From assembly GCA_036244855.1 (NCBI GenBank), contig BQKZ01008722.1, positions 22,506-36,539 of the forward strand: a stretch of 14,034 nucleotides of DNA, given 5' to 3'. The translations under genes were made by a program, and so were the position numbers. The notes below the pieces were generated by a model. The model was not told the DNA's origin. It ran no database searches and saw only the letters and a list, made by a program, of their open reading frames with translations. The stretch's first letter is position 1, and each line of letters begins with the position of its first letter. The DNA comes from Temnopleurus reevesii. Lineage: Eukaryota > Echinodermata > Echinoidea > Temnopleuroida > Temnopleuridae. Shown here piece by piece: positions 1-9,800 of this stretch.

Positions 1-261
1 TTATAACCAAGAGAGGGCGCTAAATACGATTTAACGGTCAAATTCAAATTTTCAAAAGAATTCGCTCGTAGAAAATTATGCTATGATCTTGAAATGTGTA
101 TACAAACTATATATCATGGTATATATCCCCAAAATTCACATTTCTTTAATCTTTACCAAAACTATACATGGGCTTTAATTAAGAATTTTGATCTTTAAAA
201 TTGCATGACCATGATAAAAATACTGATCAACATCGACAATTTTCATAATCTTCTCTTTCAG
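1..261 (+). other. 3' part of an upstream intron
   Basis: AT-rich sequence ending in a pyrimidine-rich acceptor (TCTTTCAG) directly before exon 1 of the window. I see no coding sequence, promoter or recognisable repeat in it. The preceding exon, encoding the rest of the cytoplasmic domain, lies upstream of the window. Confidence 0.7.
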
Positions 262-479
262 GTTATTTGAATACCCTCTTGGCATGGGCACTGGAGTCGT
301 CCCCATGCCTGTATACCCAGGTGTGAACAATGGAAAGAGGACCAACGATGCGTCGGAACTGAAATATCCAAGAATGCAAGAGAAATATGGCTGCAAGGAC
401 CACATGTCGTGGCGATGTCTAGCCGTCATTCTTGTCTTACTCACTGTCGCCCTTCTTGCTCTTGTCACGTACTTTGCAG
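262..479 (+). CDS. TENM: Teneurin exon 1 of window: end of cytoplasmic tail plus transmembrane helix
   Basis: Begins with the last base of a codon (TTTCAG before it) and ends in phase 1 at GCAG|GTAAAT. It encodes fragment residues 1-72. First comes a cytoplasmic juxtamembrane stretch with [13 protein letters not shown] and HMSWRC, then a hydrophobic segment [20 protein letters not shown] (residues 52-71), which is the single TM helix. A Trp-Arg-Cys just before the membrane resembles the Cys/Trp juxtamembrane motif of other teneurins. Teneurins are type II, so what follows is extracellular. The Met codon at 284 lies inside the exon and is not needed as a start, because the frame is open upstream to the acceptor. 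The internal position of the TM exon supports a longer upstream cytoplasmic region. Confidence 0.88.
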
Positions 480-804
480 GTAAATGAAACTTACTTTTTG
501 AACAGATTTGTTTGTGACTTTTTTGTATCATGCATAAAACAGTTGTTTCAATGACTTTGTAGGTCTTTATGTTCTACCTATGCAGCAAAAAGCAATCATC
601 TTAGATCCTCTATGTCTTTTTTCTCAAGTTATGCTATGTATAAAAACAGTTATCACAGTCTTTTATTTTCCAACTTAATCCTATGCAACACAAAAGGAGT
701 AATCTTTGGCTTTTATTCTCCACAGTAATCTTTAGTAGCCCAAAGCAGTAATCTTGACTCTATTATTTTGTACATTGTAGTAAAAATCAGTCATCTTTTC
801 TCTT

Positions 805-853
<49 letters not shown>

Positions 854-3800
854 GTTAATCCTATACAGATCAGAACAGTTATTTTGGCTCTTTATTTTCT
901 CCATTAACCCCTTGGGGTAGCGCAAACAGTTATCTAAGCTCTATATTTACCACATTAATCCCAGGTAGTACAAGAACACAATATCCCTACTCCTTCTTTT
1001 GAGCATTAATCCTGCTTTTATTCTTGAAGTGCATGATAAGATGAGATGGTAGAGATTAAGAAATCTCTATTCATTTAATTTCACACCCTCTTCAGCATGG
1101 ATTAATGGTTTTAAAAAGAAACAAATCTTCAACTAAAAGGGGAACTTGAAAGAAGAACAGCATTAATTACAAACTCAAGTACTGATCAATAAACAAACAG
1201 CAATTAAAACGTTCACAGAATTGAACAAAAAATTTACACAGAATCATTATACATGTAAGTGCTGGCCCTTCTAAGTAATCACATCATAGAAAAAGTTCAG
1301 AAAGCTTGTCTTATTTGAGTAGATAAACTTTTAGCCCAGACTTTTGTGATAACCCCAGTAATAGATTGAAAATTTATTCCAATGTATGCATAGTGTGCTT
1401 CTTGGCTAATGTAGTCAATATATATGCAGAAAATTACATGTGTACATTCAGTATTGCAAAATAAACTCTTGGGAGTTCCATGAAGCTTGTAAATACACAT
1501 CAGAAACTCTCAATCCATAAATACCTTCAAGTCCAATTTAAAAACATATCTTTTCTCTTAAAAACTTCTTTATACAATTTGGCAGCGCAGCTGAATATAT
1601 TTAGTATAGTAATTGTGCTATATAAATCCATGTATATTAAATTATTAACAAGAAGTCATCCTCTGAAAGTTACCATAGCAACAGTCAGTGATAACGCTTT
1701 TCATCCAATCAAAATCAAAGAATTCATCGGATTAGTCAGCACCAACGAATTGAATTGTCTGTAGTGACAAGCTTCGTGAAACGCCCTCCTGTAATACTAA
1801 CATTGATGAATTTAATTATACAGAATTATTTGTAATATCTTATTGTTTTGTCTTTAACCATTTGACCTTTGTGATTTTCATTATCCAGTAACCCTGAGTC
1901 GCCCCCTGTCCAGCGTGCCTAACACTGTTGAAGTTGACCATACGAGGCCAACGCCTGGTGGTAACCATGGTAACGATAGAACAACGAGAAGACCAGAGAG
2001 ACCGCCTCCACCCTCAAATGAAATAGGTAAAAATCTGAGATGTTTTGTCTCTCAACTTTATGGAGTTATCATTTTGTTGTACTTTTTTCATCCTGCAGTA
2101 AGAGAGTCAGAAAACTGAGTACAATTTTAGGACGTGGAAAAAAATTGACAATTTTGTTTTGATGATGCACATGTCACATGTATTGGGGGAGTTCTTTGAA
2201 TATTGTTTTTGAAGGATGAGAGTTTTAACAAAGTCCTTCTTTAATTTATTGAAAACGTACCACTTGGTTGCGTTGGAGATATTCTTGGTTCATAGACATG
2301 TGTCTGGGTGAAAGTTATCACACAATTTAGGAATGCTTTTGTTCAAGTTCGAATTTTGTTAAGGAAATAGTGACTCTGAAGAAATCAACCATAATAATGA
2401 TAATGTGGTGCACCATAAAGCCTTTAGTGTAATAAATCTTTATAATAGTAATAATTTATAGATTTATTTTGCACAATTTCTGCATAGATGTACTTTATCG
2501 CACACTCCAATTACATAGAAATTAAGTTGAAATTATTGGAATTATATCATAAGTTTCTCTATCTCTGCACAGAATTAACGACGGCATTCACGACGACAAC
2601 CACCTCCGTCCACAGTCCCGCCGTACCATACTCGTTCGGCACAGCAGCTCAGAAAGAGATCCCACCAGGTCACTTCTGGACGCTGTTCAGTCCCGTCGAC
2701 TCCTCCACCCTCATCCAATTCAACCTCACCGTATCCAGGAGAAACGGGTTCGTCATGTACGGCCAGCAAGCGAGGGCGCCCTCTCACAGCTTCTACGACT
2801 TCATGCAGGTGCAAGTCGGGACGGGACGGCGCGGGAAACGAAGCGCGAATGGAGAATCACCAGAATTGACCTTCCACGATGTGATTCGACTGGGCGGGCT
2901 GAACTACGAGCAGAGCAAGGTCGAGGAGGAAGAGTCAAGGGTCAAAAGGTCAAATAGTCACCTGATGCATATGTGGTCGTTTGTGGAGGAGCTGCATCCT
3001 GGGGAATGGTACATTGCGGTGTTCAATGATGGACCATATGCAGAGGAGGTCAATTTGGTTACAGCGCATAAAAGTAAGGAGTGTCTCAAAGCTAAATACT
3101 TCTAAGTCATATACTTTCATAATGGTGGAATAAAAATTGCATTTTGTCCATTTATCTTGCCAGTTTATTACATCAAATATCCTAAATCACATTTCAATCC
3201 AGCTGTTTTGAACTATTTAACAGAATATCACCTTCAGTTTTCTGGAAATCCAGCAAGATATAAAATCTCCGATGAAAGGGTGATGAAAAGGTTAAAGTCT
3301 TAGGGGATGTTATTCAAAAGTTGCAATTGATCACAAGTTGCAGTTGATAAGAACGCGCCAATCAAAATCTTTGTTTCATGCGCTTTTTGTTACAAGCGCT
3401 TATTATGCATGAATGAAAATGCATATTGCAATTTACAACTGATTGGCAGTTGAATTGCGATCAATTGTAACTTTTTAAGAACACCCACTTAGAGTTTATG
3501 CAGGTCAAGCCTTTAGTGCTAACTTTCACTCTCTGTTAAAAGCAAATTTTGTGAATACCTTCGTAACCAGTAGTTTCACATCTTACCCTGATAGCAAAGA
3601 AAACATACATTTCTCTTCAAATTGGCAACCATATGCATACCTTTTCTGATTTTCCTTGTAGATGGTTGGAGCTGCCCTAACGACTGCAGCGGACACGGTG
3701 AATGCCTTAGAGGGCAGTGTTTATGTCAGGAGCAGTACACTGGGGATGATTGCTCACAAGGTAATTCATTTAGTCAATAAAAAACTATTGATATAAGACT

Positions 3801-6800
3801 GCAAGTGTTTGTCATATCTTTGATGTAAAGAATTTATTACAGGATTTTACCTTTGAAAATGATTAGAATGAAGAGGATGATAACCATTTTTAAATCTTAA
3901 AATAGGCCAGTGCCTTTCAACTACAAATTTCTAACAACACTTCCAATATTATGTAGGTGTTTGAAAAGATAACTGATCATTTGTTTTCAAAGTGTCCCCC
4001 AGTGATCCTATTAAGATTTCATTTTCAACCATGCAGGAATATGTCCAGTACTATGCTCAGGATGGGGCCAGTACATGCATGGTTTTGTCAATGCGATTTC
4101 CCCCAAGGTTCTTTATTAACTCCCTTAATGTTTAACTCTCAACTCTCCAGGCATATGTCCAGTTGTATGCTGTGGCAGCGGTTTTTATGAGTCCATTTCT
4201 TCCCCAATTTTCTCCATTAACCCCCTTAATGTTTTATTTGATTGTCAAAAATGCAGGTGTCTGCCCAGTTCTATGCTCGGGTCGTGGCCAGTACGTGCAT
4301 GGGTTCTGTGAGTGTGTGGGCGGCTGGAAGGGACCTGAATGTAGTATCCCCTGGGATCAATGCCTCGTAGCAGACTGCAGCCGTCACGGAATGTGTCTTG
4401 AGGGCGAGTGCGTCTGTAGCAGAGGGTTCACGGGAGAGGCTTGCGAGCAAGGTGAGGCCATAGGTCAAATCAATTACAAAACTGAATGACTCAAAAAAGA
4501 CATTGAATTATGCGAATTATACAAGAAGTTCCTGAAAATTTGTGACAAAGTGCACAAATATGTATAAACGTTAGATCATCAACTTTTCCAGATTCGCTCC
4601 CTGAACAAAAAGATGACCTATTAACCATGCTGTTCGAATTTTGGAAAGCCCTACATGGGGCTACTATGAGCTATGTGTACATTTTTCGGAGTAAATAAAA
4701 CTTATCACAGGTTCTACTGAAAACTGACTCATTGTCATGAAGTTATTGTAGACCGAGCACTATGCTTGTACCCTATCCAAATTTTTACCCAATACCGAAA
4801 TCAGTGTAAATTGATTCTCTTGAACAATGATAATGAAACTTTTCGAAAATAAGAAATAAACAAAATGGATTTGTACTAGTATTTAATAGATTGGACCTTC
4901 AACTTGAGATTGCGAAAAAATGAAAAGAGAAATGTATATATGTATGTATATATATATATATTTTTTGTTTAAATTTTTGTCCCCCAGAGGTGCTAGTAGA
5001 TGACACCCTGCATTGCGGCAATGACACAGACTGCTTCCCAAATGCACAATGCATATCTGGAATGTGCCATTGTTTGGAGGGGTGGACAGGCTCCACCTGT
5101 GAGGAGGAAGAATGCATCTTGCCATGTTCACCACATGGAGAGTGTGTGGATAATGCATGCAACTGTGAGCAGGGCTGGAATGGAAAGTTATGTGGACTTG
5201 GTAAGACTTTGATATTTTTAAATTCGTAAGAGAATTATAGATTTGTACAAAGGTTGACACTTTTGGTGACCTGGGCTCTGTAATATAAAGGTTTGCGATT
5301 AATCACTCTTGAACATGACGAATCAAGATCTTTGTTGAATGCGCATTTTGTTCAGACTGTCCAGTAAGCAATCGGAATTGCTCTTTGAAATTAGCGATTA
5401 ATCTCAAAACTTTATGTCATTGGGCCAGGTTTTTTAAAGCACAATTTGGTTTGTTTGTATGAAGATCATCAAGAGAAAAAATATGTAAGCAAGAAATTAT
5501 TGTGTGTTTGAAACTTTTGGATATTGCCGATCATAGAATCATTGTAGTTACACTCAGATAGCCATCATTTGTTAGTATTCATACAAATAATTCTGGTTTT
5601 ACTGTATTACAGATCAGTGAAACTTTCTCAGTTTTCTTTCAGTTTACCTTTTGAGCAAAGTCATTTTTTGATAGTGAGTTGTTAAAGATCAGATTTATCA
5701 TTAAATATGATGAGTTCAAGCAAATTCTTGGGATCTCATTTTATCATTGTGGTTTTGCTTTGACAGAGGGCTGCCCCTTTGGGTGCAGCGGCCATGGTTC
5801 ATGTGAACTCATCAATTCAACCTGGAGCTGTGTCTGCGAGGGAGACTACCATGGACCAGGGTGCAGTATAGGAAGGGAGACAGTCTGCACTGACGAGGTT
5901 GACAATGATGGAGGTGAGATGATTGAGCTGTTCTTTTTTAAATCTTTAAAAAAAAATTATTTTAAAAACAGATAAGACTTTCAATCTGCTAAATTGTGGC
6001 TGGTTCTGATGAAGAACATTAGGAAATTGATGGTGAGAATTATAATGATTACAACAAAGATGATGATGATGATAATGATGAAAATAATGGTTAATCATGG
6101 TCAATGTTGATGACAATGAGCATGACGATAATGGTGACGATGATTGCAACAAGGGTATATACAGTATTGGTGACATGAATGTGATGGTGGCAAGATTGAT
6201 GTCAAATATATAATGAAAATAAATGAATGGAATTATGGTAGTTGGGATGATATGGACATTTAGAAGGAAGATGTATTACTGGATAAACTCCCAAAGATTA
6301 GACATCGTTTCATTTTGTATTTCCCCTTTGTAATTGCGATCCCAGATAACCTCATCGACTGCGAGGACCCAGACTGCTGCCTCAGTGCATCCATCTGCAT
6401 CGGCGACGCCCTCTGCGAAGCCCCTCCCGACCCCTTAGACGTCATTCGCTCGTCCAATCAGCTCATGCAGACCCCTCCCATCCTCTTCTATGACCGGGTC
6501 AAGTTTCTCATTGAGCCAAACAGCATCCATCGAAGCCCACCCCAGGTCTTGTTCAGTAATGATAGGTAAGCAGGGGTTATAATTTTCTGAGGAGTAGTCA
6601 TGAGTTAAAAAGACTCAAATTTTTCTGTTAAATTAACAATTAAAGGTAGTGTTAGAGCTGTCATGATTTGGCATTGTAAAATAGTACTGTTATTGTTAAA
6701 TAATATATTAATCTCTCTACTATTCTTTTTTTTCACAGTGTGGTGTCTGTTGTAAGAGGCAAAGTCTTGTCGCATGAAGGGGAACCAGTGGTTGGGGTCA

Positions 6801-9800
6801 GGGTTCAAGTTGACACCCGACCTTCCATGGGGTTCACATACACCAGAGAAGATGGGATGTAAGTATCTATTTTTCATAACCTTGTGTGAAAATGGTTCCA
6901 CAGTAAATGATTATGTCAATTATCTATAGTATAGAGACATTGATAATCTATCCCCAGACACAAGTCAACATTAAATGCACAGTTGACCAACCAAGAATAG
7001 TGGGTTTTCGAAATTGGTGGATGGAGCGTGCATCTGATGTACACATCAGATGCGTACTTGTATTTTACCATCCACCAATTTCGAAAACCCAATAATATTA
7101 TTATTATTTATGACAGTTAGAAAATGCAAACAGAACCCTCATCTCGTACGAGATATTTAGTTTTAGGGCGGTGAATGTAGTTACTGTAAAAAAAAAAAAA
7201 ATAGTAGCCAACCCATGAGAAATCATTTACAAGATAGCAAACATGTAATGTAAATCTGTGCGTGAATGTCCATTATCATTGCCGAACAGTTCTACATCTT
7301 CATGTTATGGTCATATAGAAATATCTCAGAATGGTGTTATGTGCTTGCCATAACTACAAAGCAGAAACCAAATCTGCTTTCATTTCGATACACTTACAAA
7401 GGTGTTGTAACTATGAGGAAAGAATCGGTGTACATGGCTTTGATAACATTCATTTTGTTATCTTTCAACAAACACAGGTTTGATATGATGGTGATAGGTG
7501 GCGGCTCCATCTCGCTCTCCTTCGCCCGTCATCCCTTCATCACCGTCCGCATCCCGACCTACATCCCTTCCAACGACCTCGTCCTCATGGATGACATCCA
7601 TCTCGAACTGCTCCCGGGTCGCCGGAGCGTGTCGTACTCTGCCCCCGTCACGATTCATTGTGAGGGGAGTGCCTACATCAAGCCGGAGTTTGCGTTCCAG
7701 GCAAGGGCGGAGATGGATAGCTGTGGCGCTCAGGGCATAAGGGGTGCCGTGCTAGACCAGAAGGTAGATATCAATAATTTGCCAACATGGACTAAATAAT
7801 GAATAGAAATAAAGTGTTGGTGAATGAAAAGGTCTATGTCAATATATGATACAATTGTTATTTGACTATGGATTTTATTATGGATATTGGAACATAAAAA
7901 TTTATTGACATTAAAAAGAAGTGCTAACATTAAAGAGAATGAATAAGTGAATAATTGCTGAAAGAGTAGAAATAAGATGTATCTGGATGTGACAAGTAGA
8001 TATGATGAAGCAGGGGACATTGATTGTCATTCCGTACACTACATGCACTTAGAGAGACTTGGTTTTAAAAAATGAATTGCTAAGATGTTTGTGTAAAGAT
8101 TTTAGGGATGAGTTTGTCATATTTTTGGCTTTGATGAGTGAAAAAAACTAACAAATGGCCATCAATATACATTCATTTTTCTTGAATCCACAGGCCATGC
8201 ATGAACAGATCCCCATCCCAGGCACCAGAACAACCCTAGACTACTACAGCCAGCGAGCCGTGGCCAGTAGCCTACCGTCCACCTTCACTGCTCGCTTGAC
8301 CAACTACTTCATCCCTCGGAACCTCAAGCTCGTCCACGCCATGGTCACTCTGGCCGGACGTCGGTTCCATGAGGTCCTCGAGCCGGAACCCTTCTTGAAT
8401 TACACGTTCAGCTGGGACAAGATGAATGCCTATGGGCAGCCTGTGTATGGCGATGAACAAGCAGTTGGTAAGTTTATCATCTAAAATTCTGAAATGGACA
8501 TCAAACTCTTCTAAAAAGGTGTCTGGTTTTATGCATTAAAATTCTTCACAGTATATAATTGCAGAGATGCCAACCGATCTGGAATATGCAAGAAGTAAAT
8601 TTCCGTATAAATTCAAGGCTTTCATCACAAGTGAATGACTTAGTATGGTTATGGTTGTCATGTTTTCTTGTATGTTTTCTTGGGTAGTGGATTAAAGATC
8701 TTTGTCCATTTATTTGAATACAGTTGCGATTGGATATGAGTACCACACTTGCACTGAGATCATCTGGTCCCGACAGTCGACAACCCTCCCTGGTTACGAT
8801 TGGAGCACCACAGCACTCGCTGGTTGGAACCTACCCATGCATCATACGTACAACCCTCAGAAAGGTAAGGAAATTACCTCCTTATTCCCCCCCCCCTTTT
8901 TTTTCTGTTCATTATTCTATCTACTTGTATGTAATGACCACCTGTCCAATACTCTTTCGTTTCCATCTCCTTTCTTTTCCCTCTTCTCTTCCTTCGCCAT
9001 CCCATTTGAGTATTTTATGCGCAGTTGAGTATATTCCTATAGAAATTGCGCAATATAAATGTACAATTATTATTATTATTATTATTTCCTTTATTTCTCT
9101 TTCTCTTATCCCAATCCTCCATCTTACAAAGTGATATGCATGCCCATCCATTTTCACCCTCTTGCTTAGTCTACTCAAACATCAATTTATGGCCATTATC
9201 TCAATAGATGCAAACCAATATACAGTAAAACCTGTCTTAGCGGCCACCAGTCTATAGTGACCACCTGTCTACAGTAGCCATCTAAATTGGTTCCATTCAG
9301 ATGAAAATGTATGTTATAGAATCTGTCTGGAAATGTAACCTATCTATAAAGGCCACAGTTTCTGTTTCCCTTGGATGGCGAGTATAGACAGGTTTGACTG
9401 TATTTTCCTCACGTTCCTCTCTAGCTATCCTACATCTCGGAGATGGTTGCCAGGTGAAGTACTCCCAGCATCCTCCCATCATCCAGACGATCGTCGGTAA
9501 CGGGCGCCCTCGCAATGCCGACTGCAACCAGTGCGAGGGAAAGGCTAAGGGAGCCAGGATACTTGCCCCGATGGCTGTGGCTAGTAGCCCTGACGGCAGC
9601 TATTATGTCGGAGATGGAGACTACATAAGGAGAGTTGGACCGGAAGGGAATATCACCACTGTTCTGCATCTTGGGTAAGTATTCACACGTGATTCATCAT
9701 TGCAAAACTAACTTGAAACACCAGGGATTATACTTTTGAATTGCTCTTTACATGTGTCATGTTTTTATTCTTTTTTTAATTTTGTTACCTTTTTCAATCT

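Larger units (their letters stand above)
480..1888 (+). other. Intron 1 (1409 bp) with minisatellite, poly-T, retroposon tail and MITE
   Basis: Donor GTAAAT at 480, acceptor TTATCCAG ending 1888. It is the longest complete intron. It holds a decayed ~50-bp tandem repeat with a 44-T run (about 560-1010), a retroposon-like 3' tail near 1520-1647 and a MITE copy near 1648-1789. The stretch 1011-1519 has no coding sequence or named repeat that I recognise. Confidence 0.8.
3761..4256 (+). other. Intron 4 (496 bp) with two decayed EGF2-exon copies
   Basis: Donor GTAATT, acceptor AAATGCAG. The 3' half is a tandem array of acceptor plus EGF2-exon start (see 4037-4107 and 4151-4186). The 5' half, 3761-4000, is AT-rich with no features recognised. 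Confidence 0.8.
4001..4316 (+). repeat. Tandem array of acceptor plus EGF2-exon-start units, period 106-114 bp
   Basis: Three units begin at 4037, 4151 and 4257, each directly after an AG. The intronic part shared between units includes a TTAATGTTT stretch and the run into a TGCAG or TCCAG acceptor. Similarity of the third unit to the others continues into the functional exon for about 60 bp. The first unit is the closest to the functional exon. Confidence 0.7.
8865..9424 (+). other. Intron 12 (560 bp) with retroposon tail and MITE
   Basis: Donor GTAAGG, acceptor CTCTCTAG. Begins with a C10T8-type homopolymer run near 8887-8904, then pyrimidine-rich sequence, a TTA-tailed retroposon end (about 9010-9087) and a TA-flanked MITE (9221-9402) that stops just before the acceptor. 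Confidence 0.8.

Noticed and set aside
175..531. 118-residue minus-strand frame over exon 1
   Set aside because: Antisense of the TM exon and flanking intron; no domain or splice evidence.
1480..1764. 94-residue + strand open frame in intron 1, sharing IATVS..AFHPI.IKE with a minus-strand frame at 13290-13541
   Set aside because: The shared peptide comes from two copies of the same MITE in opposite orientation; no splice or domain support, and both lie in introns.
2488..2572. N-terminal extension of the exon 3 reading frame (ATG at 2488)
   Set aside because: The acceptor CTGCACAG at 2565-2572 and frame continuity from exon 2 make this intron; the extension has no family similarity.
4163..4256. 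Upstream extension of the exon 5 frame
   Set aside because: It lies in intron 4, across the decayed EGF2 copy B in a different frame, and is followed by the true acceptor AATGCAG.
7002..7090. microRNA precursor
   Set aside because: Perfect long outer arms and a large asymmetric internal loop are not typical of a microRNA hairpin; kept only as an inverted repeat.
7266..7477. Open frame upstream of exon 10 with a hydrophobic stretch
   Set aside because: Intronic: exon 9 joins to 7478 to give the conserved DGMFD motif.
8724..9134. 136-residue frame overlapping exon 12
   Set aside because: Wrong frame for exon 12; the tail is encoded by pyrimidine-rich and ATT-repeat intron sequence.
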